DNA of 64,000 bases from Mesorhizobium sp. (GCA_004020365.1 SAQR01000024.1:19021-83020); one strand, 5' to 3'; positions 55,187-64,000 are shown, numbered from the stretch's first letter. Numbers and translations are program-made. The notes: generated by a model not told the origin, from the letters alone.

Positions 55187-55846
55187 ATGCAGGAAACGTC
55201 CCTTTACATCCCGGTGAAGCGGTTTCTTGAGAGTCTGGACTTCACTGTCAAAGGCGAGGTTGGCGGCTGCGACGTCGTGGGACTGCGTGATGGCGAGCCG
55301 CCCGTGCTCGTCATCTGCGAGTTGAAGCTGCAGTTCAACCTCGAGCTCATCCTTCAAGGTGTTGACCGTTCTGCGTCATGCGATGAGGTCTGGCTCGCGG
55401 CGAGGATGTCAAGTCGAGGCAAAGGCCGCGAGCACGATCGCCGGTTTCGTGCGCTGTGCAGGCGGCTCGGCTTCGGCCTTCTCGGGGTTGGCTCCGCCGG
55501 CAACGTCGAATTGCTGCTCAGTCCGGCCGCCCTGCCGCCAAGACGAGACCCGAAGCGAAGATCGCGCCTGGTGGACGAGCATCGGCGCCGGCGCGGCGAC
55601 CCCGTGGTCGGCGGCGGCTCGCGTACGCCGGTGATGACCGCTTACCGGCAGGACGCGCTGGCCTGCGCCGCTGCCATGGTCGACGGCCCAAAACGCCCGC
55701 GCGACCTGAAAACCATTTCGCCACGCGCCGCCAATATCCTGCTTCACAATGTCTATGGCTGGTTCGCCAGGGCCGAGCGTGGCGTCTATGCGCTTACCGA
55801 CGTTGGCCATGCTGCGCTACAACGCTGGCCTCAATCGGCGCGATGA
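55187..55846 (+). CDS. DUF2161 PD-(D/E)XK-type nuclease-like protein
   Basis: 219 residues. The N-terminal half fits a PD-(D/E)XK core: EVGGCDVVGLRDGEPPVLVICELKLQFN contains the Asp and the ExK pair. The middle is Arg-rich, and the C-terminal part (RPRDLKTISPRAANILLHNVYGWFARAERGVYALTDVG) looks like a winged helix. DUF2161 proteins are predicted phosphodiesterases without known targets. Convergent with the secretion operon. Confidence 0.85.
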   Translation: MQETSLYIPVKRFLESLDFTVKGEVGGCDVVGLRDGEPPVLVICELKLQFNLELILQGVDRSASCDEVWLAARMSSRGKGREHDRRFRALCRRLGFGLLGVGSAGNVELLLSPAALPPRRDPKRRSRLVDEHRRRRGDPVVGGGSRTPVMTAYRQDALACAAAMVDGPKRPRDLKTISPRAANILLHNVYGWFARAERGVYALTDVGHAALQRWPQSAR

Positions 55847-55905
55847 CGAGGCTGCGCGAGTCCGTTTGCGCGGCTTGCAGCGGCAGGCAGACAACGAAGC
55901 CCTCG

Positions 55906-57594
55906 TCAAGCAACAGAAGAGGTGGAGCGGCTCACGGTTGCCGGCCGCGGAACCGTGAGCAGAGTCGTCAGCCCCAGCGGCACCGACGGCTGGATCACGG
56001 GCTTCTCGCGCTCAGGTTTCTTTAGAATGTAGAGCGGCTTGGCAGTCCTCAACTGCTGCAATTGTCGCCGGGCTTTGGCGCGCAGGGCGGTTTCCGCGGC
56101 CGCGGGCGATCCATTCTCAAGGACCAGCGTGAAAGCCTGGGCCGCCTCATCCGTCCGCTGCAGGGCGAGAAGGCTGCGGCCCCGGGCATAACGCGCCAGG
56201 GTGAGGCCCGGATCGAGGTCCGTGGCTCGCCCAAACGACTCGATGGCTGCGGCGTGGTTGTTTAGCGACTGCTGCGCAATGCCCAGGCAAAGCCAGGCGT
56301 TTACAGATTGCGGCGACATCGCTGCAAGCGCGCCGAAGCATTCCGCAGCCTGACGGTGATCGCCCTTCGTACCCAGAACGTGGCCGAGTCCGTATAGAGC
56401 CTGATCATGCGTCGGCTCGGTGTTCAGGATTTGGCGATAGACGTTCTCAGCCTGGATGATCCAACCCTTCTTGTGGAGGGTGGCCGCCTCCTGCAACGCC
56501 CCGACCAAGGATCGCCTGTCCAGCCGGTCGCCAAGGTTCCGGCCGGTTTTGGTTCGCACGAGAGTGCAGTTGAGGACGGTGTCGTGGGTGCCGAAGGAAT
56601 ATTTGTAAGGTTCGTTGCCGCGCAGGAAATCGTATGTCCGGAAACCGTTCTCGATCGCGCGGCGGATGCAATAACCGTGCAGGACCAGTCCCGACGGCAG
56701 CATGTCGGCCGTCTCGTCGCGCCCGACCATGTGGAACAGCATGCTCTTCTTGACCGGATCGAGGAAGATGGCGAGAGCGCTCAAGGGCCGGTCGCCGTGC
56801 CAAAGCACAGGCAGAAACAGCGTGCCGCTTTCGAAAGCTTTTCTGAACAGCAGTCGGTTGCTCTTGACCAGGCCGGGAACGAGGTTCCCCTTCCGCGGCG
56901 TCCACTTGATGCGCCAGAACTCCAGCAAGATGTCGATATCGCGCTCGATGGTAGAGGCGTCGGCATGTGTTATGCGAAACTCGTCAGAGTTCTCCAGCTT
57001 CCGGAGAAATCTCCGCATCTTCTGGCGGGTGTTAGCGCTGAGATTCTGCAGAAGATAATCTTCCCATGAGGACGGGAGGTCGATCGCTGGGCATATGCAG
57101 TTGTCAATATTGTCAACCTGGTTGATGCGCCTCATCCGACGCATCGTCAGCCGATTGTCGGAAAGCTGCTCCATAAGCCAGCCTATCCTGCGTTCCGACA
57201 TCCGCAGGTTTTCCAAATGCAGGCTGGCCCAATGCATCGTCTTCAGATGCTTCGCGAAAACCGCGATTGCCCGGTAGGCGTGTTCCGGCGCGCAGAGGAT
57301 GCCGGTATAATCGGCTGCGTGGTTCCCCCCCATATACACTTCATGGTAGATTTCGCCGGTCTTTTTTCTCATGCTGGTGCGCTGCCGGAGCGGCAGAAGC
57401 GCGACATAGGGAGAGCCTAGCGGCCCCTTGCGCGCCGCCAAAATGAACCATTCACCGTCGAAGCGTCGAAGATAGTGGGAAAGAAAGTCCCACGAGACGA
57501 AGAAATGCGCGTCGGGATCCCTGGCGTAGAGGTCGTCCCAGTTGTCGCGAAGCCCCTTTAGTTCTTCTGGGCGTGTTAAGACGTCGATCTGCAT
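55906..57594 (-). CDS. GNAT/FemAB-type acyltransferase fused to TPR repeats
   Basis: 562 residues, no signal peptide. Residues 1 to about 335 form a CelD-like double GNAT acyltransferase (LRDNWDDLYARDPDAHFFVS at the start, PLSALAIFLDPVKKSMLFHM and VLHGYCIRRAIENGFRTYDFLRG near its end). Residues of about 370-500 contain TPR units (ENVYRQILNTEPTHDQALYGLG, AWLCLGIAQQSLNNHAAAIESFGRATDLDP). It is the last gene of the type I secretion operon, 21 bases after the adaptor gene. It may acylate a secreted protein before export. The substrate is unknown. Confidence 0.8.
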   Translation of the reverse strand: MQIDVLTRPEELKGLRDNWDDLYARDPDAHFFVSWDFLSHYLRRFDGEWFILAARKGPLGSPYVALLPLRQRTSMRKKTGEIYHEVYMGGNHAADYTGILCAPEHAYRAIAVFAKHLKTMHWASLHLENLRMSERRIGWLMEQLSDNRLTMRRMRRINQVDNIDNCICPAIDLPSSWEDYLLQNLSANTRQKMRRFLRKLENSDEFRITHADASTIERDIDILLEFWRIKWTPRKGNLVPGLVKSNRLLFRKAFESGTLFLPVLWHGDRPLSALAIFLDPVKKSMLFHMVGRDETADMLPSGLVLHGYCIRRAIENGFRTYDFLRGNEPYKYSFGTHDTVLNCTLVRTKTGRNLGDRLDRRSLVGALQEAATLHKKGWIIQAENVYRQILNTEPTHDQALYGLGHVLGTKGDHRQAAECFGALAAMSPQSVNAWLCLGIAQQSLNNHAAAIESFGRATDLDPGLTLARYARGRSLLALQRTDEAAQAFTLVLENGSPAAAETALRAKARRQLQQLRTAKPLYILKKPEREKPVIQPSVPLGLTTLLTVPRPATVSRSTSSVA

Positions 57595-57615
57595 ATTTAC
57601 CCCCCGCCGCTACGA

Positions 57616-58953
57616 TCAGCGCTCCATAAATGCCCTGGCCATGCTGTCCTTGATCGGCTTGGACAGGTAGTTGAAAAAGGTCCGCTCCGCCGTCTGGATG
57701 AGAATTTCGGCGGGCATGCCAGGCGTCGGAGCAAATCCAGGCACGCGAGCCAGTTCGCTGACCGGCAGGTTGACGCGCGCCAGATAAACCTCCTTTGCGG
57801 TCGGACCGGAGGCGTCGGGGAGCGAGTCGGCAGAGACGTAGTAAACTTCGCCGTTCAGAACCGGCGTCGTGCGCGCGTTGAGCGCGACCAGCCGTACCGT
57901 CGCCTTTTGTCCGACCTTCACATTGTCGATCTCGGTGCGAGGCACCTGCGCTTCTATGATGAGCGGCACATTCGCCGGCAAGATCTCCATGATGCTCTTG
58001 CCGCTCTCGATCACGCCGCCGGACGTGTGGTAGAATAACCGCACGACAGTGCCCGAAACCGGCGCGTTGATCGTTGCTCGGCGCAGCACGTTTTGCGCCT
58101 CGCGGGACTGTTCACGGATGCTGTCCAGTTCGGCTTCAACGCCCTCGAGCTCGTCGAGCGCCGCCTGGCGGTAGGCGTTTTCTGTCTGCCGCATCTCCTG
58201 TTCGTGCTTGACGACCTGGGCGCCGGTCTCGGATATCTCGGCTGAGAGCCGCCCCATCTGCCCTTCGGCATCTGCTATCGCGCGCTGAATCGCCTTGATT
58301 TCGGTCGCGCGGATCAACCCTTGGTCGAGCAGGGTTTTCTTGCCGTTGTATTCCTCGCGTAGAAGACCGAGCTGTATCGTAACCGCTTTCAGCAACTGCT
58401 CATAACCGCCCGCCCGGAACTTCAGGGCGCCGATGTTCTGGTCGAGCAATCGGATCTCACTGCTTAATTTGGTGCGCGAGCCCTCGAAGTTGAGACGCTG
58501 GCTATGCACGATCGAAGCAATTTCCGGGTCGTCGCGATTTTCAGTTATTATGGCTGGGAACTGTATCGTCTCCGCCCCATGCACCTCGGCGGTTAAGCGC
58601 GCCACGATCGCTTCAAGGCGCGCCTGTCGGAAGAACAACTGCCGTTCCTTTGCCCGCGCGGCCGTTTCGTCGAGCAGCACCAAAGGCTGATTGATTTCGA
58701 CATGGTCGCCTTCGCTAACCAGAAGCTGCTTGATGATACCGCCTTCGAGGTGCTGGATGATCTTGTTCTGTCCGGTGGCCACGAAGCTTCCTTGCGCGAT
58801 AATCGCCGCTGCGAGCGGTGCTGTGAATGCCCAGGTGCCAAATCCGCCGAAGGTGACGGCCATCAGCAGCAATCCGGCGGTCGTCTGCTTCCAAATGGAA
58901 CGCGGAACGGCGCCATACCATTGAGCATCTTCGATCTTGGCTATTTCCTTCAC
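57616..58953 (-). CDS. HlyD-family type I secretion adaptor
   Basis: 445 residues. One N-terminal membrane helix (GLLLMAVTFGGFGTWAFTAPL) is followed by the half-lipoyl motif VATGQNKIIQHLEGGIIKQLLVSEGDHV. A long coiled coil with KTLLDQGLIRATEIKAIQ and the C-terminal barrel with INAPVSGTVVRLFYHTSGGVIE follow. It bridges the inner membrane ABC transporter and a TolC-like channel (not in the window). It starts 12 bases after the ABC gene. Confidence 0.94.
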   Translation of the reverse strand: MKEIAKIEDAQWYGAVPRSIWKQTTAGLLLMAVTFGGFGTWAFTAPLAAAIIAQGSFVATGQNKIIQHLEGGIIKQLLVSEGDHVEINQPLVLLDETAARAKERQLFFRQARLEAIVARLTAEVHGAETIQFPAIITENRDDPEIASIVHSQRLNFEGSRTKLSSEIRLLDQNIGALKFRAGGYEQLLKAVTIQLGLLREEYNGKKTLLDQGLIRATEIKAIQRAIADAEGQMGRLSAEISETGAQVVKHEQEMRQTENAYRQAALDELEGVEAELDSIREQSREAQNVLRRATINAPVSGTVVRLFYHTSGGVIESGKSIMEILPANVPLIIEAQVPRTEIDNVKVGQKATVRLVALNARTTPVLNGEVYYVSADSLPDASGPTAKEVYLARVNLPVSELARVPGFAPTPGMPAEILIQTAERTFFNYLSKPIKDSMARAFMER

Positions 58954-58965
58954 GGCCGATCTCTC

Positions 58966-61665
58966 TCATTTGACCTGAATATTGGCAAAATGGCCGCCAT
59001 CGAGGCTCATGCCGCGCGCCGCCAAAGCCTGGAGCACGTCCTGACGCATCCCGAAAAGAGCCACGGTGCCGTTGACGAGCACCAGGATCTTATCCACGGT
59101 CTGCAGCAAAGCAGGCCGCTGCGTGATCGTCACCATCGTGATCTTTTGCTCTTTGGCTTGCTGTAGAGCGCGCGACAATGCCAACTCGCCAGCGGTGTCG
59201 AGGTTCGAATTCGGCTCATCGAGGACCACCAATTTCGGGCTGCCGAAAAAGGCGCGCGCCAACGCGATCCGCTGCTTCTGCCCGCCAGAAAGCGGCGAGC
59301 CATCGGCGGCGACGAAGGTCTCGTAGCCATGCGGAAGCGAGGCGATCAGTTCGTGAACGTCGGCCAGTTTGGCGGCTTCGTAGATTGCGCCATCGTCGAC
59401 GTCCTCGCGCATTCTGGCGATGTTCGCCTTGATCGACCCCGGGAAAAGCTGCACGTCCTGGGGAAGGTAGCCGATGCTTTCACCAAATTGCCGCTGATCC
59501 CAGTTCCGCAGGTCCATCAGGTCGAGCCGCACGCTTCCCGAAGTTGGAAGGATCGAGCCGACGAGCATTTTGCCCAGGGTCGTTTTACCGGCGCCCGAAT
59601 TGCCGATGATCGCAAGCGAGTCTCCGGCCTCCAGGCCAAAGCCGATGCCATTGAGCACGACACGTTTGGTTCCTTGCGGCACGAACAGCAGCCGCTCGAC
59701 ATCGAGACGCCCTTCCGGACGCGGCAGCTTCAGGCGTTCGAAGTTCAGCGGGGATTCCTTCAGCAGCGCACTGATGCGGCCAAAGGCGGCGCGTGACTGC
59801 ACAACCTGGTTCCACCCTTCAATCGCGCCCTCGATCGGGCCAAGCGCGCGACCGGCAATGATTGACGCGGCGATGACCATGCCGCCTGTGACCGAGCCTT
59901 CGATGGCCAGATAGGCGCCCCAGCCGAGCATCACGACCTGGGTCAGCAGCCGGACGCCCTTGGAAAGGGAAGCAAAGGCTATGTTTCGGTCCTGAGCTAT
60001 GACCTGCCATTTGAGCGAGTTGCCGGTATCCTTGCCCCAGATCCACACGGCTTCCGGGATCATCGCAAGCGCGTTGATGATCTGCGAGTTGCGCGACATC
60101 GAGTCGACGTGGAGGTTGGCTTTGGTTTGGCTTGTGTTGGCCTCGCCGAACGGCTTGGCGGTTGCGCGCTGGTTGGCGAGCGTGATGGCCAGCAGCATCA
60201 GCGCCGTCGCCACGACAATAAAGCCGAGGTCGGGGTGGATCAGGAATATCGCCAGCATGAACAACGGGGCCATCGGCGCATCGAGAAGAGACAGCAACGT
60301 GCCGGACACCAGAAACGTACGCAGCTGCTGAAGATCCCCCAGCGTCTGATATTCGCGCCCGTTGCTGTGCAGTGAAGCCCTGGCGGCTGCGCTGAGGATT
60401 GGTCCGCCCAATTGCGCGGCGACCTCGACCGCTGTGCGCATGAGGATGAAGCGCCGGATGGCGTCAAATACCGACTGCAGGATGACTGCGCCGACGATCA
60501 CGACCGTCAGCATCACCAGGGTGTCGACCGAGCGGCTCGTCAGGACGCGATCCGAAATCTGGAAGAGGTAGACTGGTATCGCAAGCACCAGCACGTTGGT
60601 CGCGATCGTAAAGATCATCACCGCGACGAGGTTCTTCTTGACCGCGCGAAGGCCGGCTGTGAGGCTTGCCGAGAGATCGACTGGGCCGAGACGCTTGTGG
60701 AACGCGCCGCCGCCGCCGCCATTGCCGCCGCCACCGCCGCCCCCCTTGCCGGTTCCGGTCGGACCACCGCCGCCAGGCACTTCCCGGGCAAGCAAGGGTC
60801 CGCGGTCGCCCTCGATTGTCACGCCGGGCAGAACCGGCTTGTTCTTCATCTCCTGCGTGGGCGGCTCCACTCGCGCGCTCGGCTGGTCCTGCTTGCCGGG
60901 CGCGTCCTTCGGTGCGTTCGGCGTCTTCCGTTCCAATATTTCCGGCTCGAGTTTGCGCGCGGGCTCTTCCTTTGGTGGCACGGCGCGCTGGGCCGGCTCG
61001 GAGATCCGAGGGAGTGATGGCCGGATCTCCTGCGTGGGCGGCTCTACTCGCGCGCTCGGCTGGTCCTGCTTGGCGGGTGCGACCTGCAGTGCGTTCGGCG
61101 TCTTGCGTTCCAATAATTCCGGCTCGGGCTTGCGCGCGGGTTCTTCCGTTGGTGAGACGGCGCGCTGGGCCGGTTCGGAGATCCGAGGGCTCATTGGCCG
61201 GATGGGGTCGGGCTTTTTAATGCTGTCTGCGGCTGGAGCCGTGGGCGTGGCCGGCGGCGGAGCCGAAGGCGCTTTTGCTTGCGGGGAGGGTGGTTGCACC
61301 TCGCGTTGCTGAGCGCGGCTATCACCAGGCAAAGGCGCGGTGGAAGGGCGCGCTTCTTCGGTGACCCTGGCTTGTTCGGTGACCCTGACTTGTTCGGCGA
61401 CTTTGGCTGGCGTCGCGTCGCGAAGCGATGTTGGCGTTTCGGCTGGCCGGGCGTTCACTAGACGCCGCAATTCGGCAACGACATCGTCCAGTTCTTCCAC
61501 CGAACGATCGACCGCCTTGCTCTGACGAAACAAAGACTGTGAGATCGGCTCGGCGGCCTCGATCGACGCCTCGCTTCGCGCGACTGCTTCACCGCCGTCA
61601 TCCGGCCGATCCCATTCTGGTTCTTGGGCGAAAGCGCGCCCGGTTTGATCGTGATCTTCGGTCAT
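58966..61665 (-). CDS. Type I secretion ABC transporter with a long disordered N-terminus
   Basis: 899 residues. The first 330 are disordered, Pro/Glu/Arg-rich and contain a duplicated 59-residue block, then a Gly-rich run near 295-322. The membrane domain covers about 345-620 (KKNLVAVMIFTIATNVLVLA). The ATPase follows: Walker A GNSGAGKTTLGKML near 685, signature LSGGQKQRIALARAF near 792 and Walker B KLVVLDEPNSNLD near 814. No C39 peptidase motif is visible. I chose the ATG at 61665 (MTEDHDQTGRAFAQ). The frame opens farther upstream into the previous gene. Confidence 0.92.
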   Translation of the reverse strand: MTEDHDQTGRAFAQEPEWDRPDDGGEAVARSEASIEAAEPISQSLFRQSKAVDRSVEELDDVVAELRRLVNARPAETPTSLRDATPAKVAEQVRVTEQARVTEEARPSTAPLPGDSRAQQREVQPPSPQAKAPSAPPPATPTAPAADSIKKPDPIRPMSPRISEPAQRAVSPTEEPARKPEPELLERKTPNALQVAPAKQDQPSARVEPPTQEIRPSLPRISEPAQRAVPPKEEPARKLEPEILERKTPNAPKDAPGKQDQPSARVEPPTQEMKNKPVLPGVTIEGDRGPLLAREVPGGGGPTGTGKGGGGGGGNGGGGGAFHKRLGPVDLSASLTAGLRAVKKNLVAVMIFTIATNVLVLAIPVYLFQISDRVLTSRSVDTLVMLTVVIVGAVILQSVFDAIRRFILMRTAVEVAAQLGGPILSAAARASLHSNGREYQTLGDLQQLRTFLVSGTLLSLLDAPMAPLFMLAIFLIHPDLGFIVVATALMLLAITLANQRATAKPFGEANTSQTKANLHVDSMSRNSQIINALAMIPEAVWIWGKDTGNSLKWQVIAQDRNIAFASLSKGVRLLTQVVMLGWGAYLAIEGSVTGGMVIAASIIAGRALGPIEGAIEGWNQVVQSRAAFGRISALLKESPLNFERLKLPRPEGRLDVERLLFVPQGTKRVVLNGIGFGLEAGDSLAIIGNSGAGKTTLGKMLVGSILPTSGSVRLDLMDLRNWDQRQFGESIGYLPQDVQLFPGSIKANIARMREDVDDGAIYEAAKLADVHELIASLPHGYETFVAADGSPLSGGQKQRIALARAFFGSPKLVVLDEPNSNLDTAGELALSRALQQAKEQKITMVTITQRPALLQTVDKILVLVNGTVALFGMRQDVLQALAARGMSLDGGHFANIQVK
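60848..61202 (-). repeat. 177-bp tandem duplication inside the ABC transporter gene
   Basis: Two adjacent copies begin ATCTCCTGCGTGGGCGGCTC at 60848 and 61025 on the plus strand, with scattered differences. They encode the repeated block with ISEPAQRAV, EEPARK and KQDQPSARVEPPTQE (residues of about 154-272). Confidence 0.9.
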
Positions 61666-61687
61666 TGCTGCCACCCCGGTTCGAAAA

Positions 61688-63697
61688 TCACGCGAGAACG
61701 CTTTGCATCGGATCGGAATAGGTCTGCTCAGGCACGAGTGAGGGATACGCCACGTTTTGAGAGGTTTCCGGTGCCAGCATGTCGTCATCGAGGAAAGCGA
61801 CCGCTTCATTCACCAGCACGTCGGGATTCTGGCCGCCGAGATCGGGGCCGGTGGAAATCAGCTCCGCCTGGATGAGGATCTCGTCCGAATAGATGCCGCC
61901 GCCGACATAGGTCTTACCGGTGGAATCCACGTCGGCAATGTAGGCATAATTGACCAGCGAGTTGGTTCCCGTCGAAATTGTCCAGTCGGCCTCCGGATGC
62001 GCCAGCGCATTCATGGCCAGCGCCACCTGATCGCTGTCACCAAGAATGGTGGTCTGTTTGACGTATTGCAGATTGAGGATGTCGCCGGAGACGTAGAGCA
62101 CCCGGATCGCGCCGATGCCCGCGAATGCGCTGTCGTTCAGTATGTCGGAAAGGTCACCCTTGCCGTTCTGCAGGCTTTCACACGCCTTGCGATAAGCTTC
62201 AGACATCGCCTCGAAGCGATCGCCGGCGCCGTAATTGACGATGTTGGCCTGATTCCAAAGCAGATTGTCGCTGGTGGAGGCCGCGCCTTCGCCGGTTGTC
62301 TGGAAACCATCGACCGCGCCGATCAGGTCGTTGTCCAGGAGCACGTTCAACTGATGGATGATGTTGGCGTCATAAATGTTTCCGCCGACGACGATCAGGT
62401 CGTAATTGAAGCCCAGTTCGTCCAGCGAAATGTCGTTAGCCGCCGTGTTGGCGCCGGCTGTCACCAGCGTCTTGACTCCCGATGACGACAGGACGGAAAC
62501 GTCATTGTCCATCATGAAGGCGTATTGCTGGATCCAGTTCATGATGAGCAGGTCGCCTTCGACCTCGGTGACAACCCAGTGCTTGGGAAAGTCACCCTGC
62601 TTGGCCTGCGACGCCGCAGCCTCCGCCGACGGATCGATGCGCTTGAACATCGCGATATTGAAGCCTTGGGTCGGATCGGTCGCGTTCAGGCCCCAACCGT
62701 TGATGGAGGAACTGACGAGGTCGCTGTCGCACGCGACATTGATCTGAATGATCGCGTTGAGCTCGACATGGTCGCCCATCACCGCGCAAACCGGCGACTG
62801 CAGCCAATTGTTGGCCATCGCCACGCTGTTGACGAGGAGATTGCCGCCGGCTTCCAGCTCGACCGAAACATCGATGTCGATGCTGCCTGACCCAGGCGTG
62901 TAGGAGGGTTGCTCGGCCTCTTCTTCGTCGACCTCTTCCTCATCGGCTCGACGGTGCTTCTCCGGGAGGTGATCGTCGAGCTTGGGCGCTTCGTCCACGG
63001 ACTGCCCATTGACGTAAGTGCCTTCGATGACGTCAGCCTTGACGACGAAAACATCGGCCTCGCCATCCGTTTCCTCCGCATAGCCGTTGAGCCGTTCGCC
63101 GGCTGTCTTGATGACAGCCACTATCTCCTCGGACGAACCCGGCATTTCCAGATCGTCGATCGGAGACAGATCCGCCGCCGCGCCCAGCAAGGTCGCCATT
63201 TCGGCAGCATGGTCCGCTGCTGCGGGAGAGAATTTCAGGCCATGTCCGCCAGCGCCTGTATAGTCGTTATCGGAGAGCCGAAGCTCCTGATTGATAAGGA
63301 CCGCCACCGAGCCAGGGGGCTCGATATGGGGCAGGATCAGGCGTGAAGGCGCACTCCCCATCGGCGGCGCGTCCGGGTGGAACAGGAAACCTGGATAGGC
63401 GACGTCCGGCTGCGGGATCGCGGGGATGTCTGGAGGAACGAATTGGAAATCCGACCAGGGTGTCGTCAGGACAAGTTTTGGTGGAACTGGCGAATACTCG
63501 ATGGAGGGAACGAAATCCTCCAGATTGTATCCTGCGTCGATGTTGACCGTTTGACTGGCAAGCTCCGGCGTTTCTTCCTCGACCGCCTGGGCCGCCTTGA
63601 ATTCGTCATAGGCTTTCCTGAGACGGGCTTGCTCCAGCGTGATTTCAAAGAGTCCCACAAAGTGGCTGATCGCCTCGGTGATCTTGTCCATATACAC
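61688..63697 (-). CDS. Secretion-operon protein with recurrent GGN/Q repeats, candidate type I substrate
   Basis: 669 residues, acidic, no signal peptide and no Asp-rich RTX nonapeptides. An N-terminal helix (FVGLFEITLEQARLRKAYDEF) and a Pro-rich segment precede a repeat region of about residues 280-600. Its units resemble G-G-N/D-(I/L)-x3-N-x-(I/V)-x-Q: GGNLLVNSVAMANNWLQ, EGDLLIMNWIQQYAFMMDND, GGNIYDANIIHQLNVLLDND and SGDILNLQYVKQTTILGD. The start is GTG at 63697, 8 bases after GGAGG. An ATG at 63691 is the alternative. It lies 22 bases before the ABC gene. I do not recognise a named family. Confidence 0.72.
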   Translation of the reverse strand: MYMDKITEAISHFVGLFEITLEQARLRKAYDEFKAAQAVEEETPELASQTVNIDAGYNLEDFVPSIEYSPVPPKLVLTTPWSDFQFVPPDIPAIPQPDVAYPGFLFHPDAPPMGSAPSRLILPHIEPPGSVAVLINQELRLSDNDYTGAGGHGLKFSPAAADHAAEMATLLGAAADLSPIDDLEMPGSSEEIVAVIKTAGERLNGYAEETDGEADVFVVKADVIEGTYVNGQSVDEAPKLDDHLPEKHRRADEEEVDEEEAEQPSYTPGSGSIDIDVSVELEAGGNLLVNSVAMANNWLQSPVCAVMGDHVELNAIIQINVACDSDLVSSSINGWGLNATDPTQGFNIAMFKRIDPSAEAAASQAKQGDFPKHWVVTEVEGDLLIMNWIQQYAFMMDNDVSVLSSSGVKTLVTAGANTAANDISLDELGFNYDLIVVGGNIYDANIIHQLNVLLDNDLIGAVDGFQTTGEGAASTSDNLLWNQANIVNYGAGDRFEAMSEAYRKACESLQNGKGDLSDILNDSAFAGIGAIRVLYVSGDILNLQYVKQTTILGDSDQVALAMNALAHPEADWTISTGTNSLVNYAYIADVDSTGKTYVGGGIYSDEILIQAELISTGPDLGGQNPDVLVNEAVAFLDDDMLAPETSQNVAYPSLVPEQTYSDPMQSVLA

Positions 63698-63767
63698 GGA
63701 AGTTTCCTCCGGTTTTCGAGATCATCCGCGCCCTTGCCGGGTCGCGCTTCTCTTCTCTGGTTGGGAA

Positions 63768-63805
63768 GACTGCGCGGGGTTTTCCCCCGCGCAGTCCCTT
63801 TTTTG
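63768..63805. terminator. Strong hairpin between the two repeat-protein genes
   Basis: Perfect 12-bp stem GACTGCGCGGGG/CCCCGCGCAGTC with loop TTTTC, followed on the plus strand by CCCTTTTTT. On the minus strand, in the direction of the flanking genes, the T-run precedes the stem, so it may act as an mRNA stabiliser or partial terminator before the operon. Confidence 0.5.
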
Positions 63806-63837
63806 CAGGTCTCGCTCGGCGAGACCGGCCACGCCAG

Positions 63838-64000
63838 TTATGTCGCGTCGTCTTCGCCAACCACCGAACTGGTGAGGTTGCCGCCCACTACAGTCATGTC
63901 GACCGAGTGGCCTTGCAGGTTGGCGCCCATCACGATCTGCTGGTTGAAGCCGTTCATGTCGATGGTGCCATTGGCGTTGGCCTGGCTTATGGCTTCAATG
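63838..64000 (-). CDS. C-terminal end of a second GGN/Q-repeat protein (partial)
   Basis: The frame enters from beyond the window and ends at 63838. Its 53 visible residues include TIDMNGFNQQIVMGANLQGH, SVDMTVVGGNLTSSVVG and EDDAT, sharing the GGN and N-x2-Q-x-I motifs of the neighbouring repeat protein. It is probably another secreted partner encoded upstream of the type I secretion genes. Confidence 0.6.
   Translation of the reverse strand, partial: IEAISQANANGTIDMNGFNQQIVMGANLQGHSVDMTVVGGNLTSSVVGEDDAT

Overview
The window looks like a chromosomal segment of a Mesorhizobium-type alphaproteobacterium (Rhizobiales, Phyllobacteriaceae). The reasons are the GC-rich codon use, the typical alphaproteobacterial gene orders (popZ-valS; argS - SPOR protein - nagZ - scpAB - tatABC - serS - surE - pcm - nlpD; yajC-secDF), an ExoR homologue, paired DUF1127 mini-proteins with CCUCCUCCC-loop small RNAs, and several rhizobial intergenic palindromic repeats. 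No sequence search was run, so the genus is an inference.

Layout. 1-11.5 kb: end of popZ, valS, a FadL-type porin, ilvD, exoR, xthA, a VOC protein, erpA and dgt. 11.5-26.5 kb: a long housekeeping run (argS, a 1,191-residue acidic SPOR protein, nagZ, scpA, scpB, tatABC, serS, surE, pcm, an NlpD-like LysM/LytM lipoprotein). 26.6-36 kb: small unknown genes, a DUF815 ATPase, yajC and a fused secDF separated by a decayed tandem duplication, two homologues of mitochondrial complex I assembly factors, trmFO, a toxin remnant, and a striking array of six hairpins downstream of two DUF1127 genes. 36-41.8 kb: a DUF2157/GDYXXLXY membrane pair, tRNA-Leu(UAG), trigger factor, a monooxygenase-like protein and an Asp-nucleophile alpha/beta hydrolase. 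42-50 kb: an alternative cytochrome c oxidase locus (cytochrome c, heme O synthase, subunits II, I, two type III subunits and IV). 50-56 kb: a LysR/MFS divergent pair, radC, map, DUF982 and DUF2161 proteins. 55.9-64 kb: a type I secretion operon with a GNAT-TPR protein, adaptor, ABC transporter and two proteins built on a recurrent GGN/Q repeat.

Functional links. The central run couples envelope biology (Tat export, SPOR, NagZ, NlpD) with chromosome condensation and translation. The Sec genes sit beside factors whose mitochondrial relatives help build respiratory complex I, and the cox locus supplies a self-contained terminal oxidase. ExoR, the DUF1127/sRNA array and the secretion operon are the parts most likely to affect surface, stress or symbiosis behaviour.

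Most notable observations: two identically spaced three-hairpin units (six GGGAGGAGGT loops) that should be processed small RNAs on the minus strand; the secretion operon with an unrecognised repeat family; decayed duplications of the yajC-secD junction and of the trigger factor tail; and four short tandem duplications that each span a stop codon.
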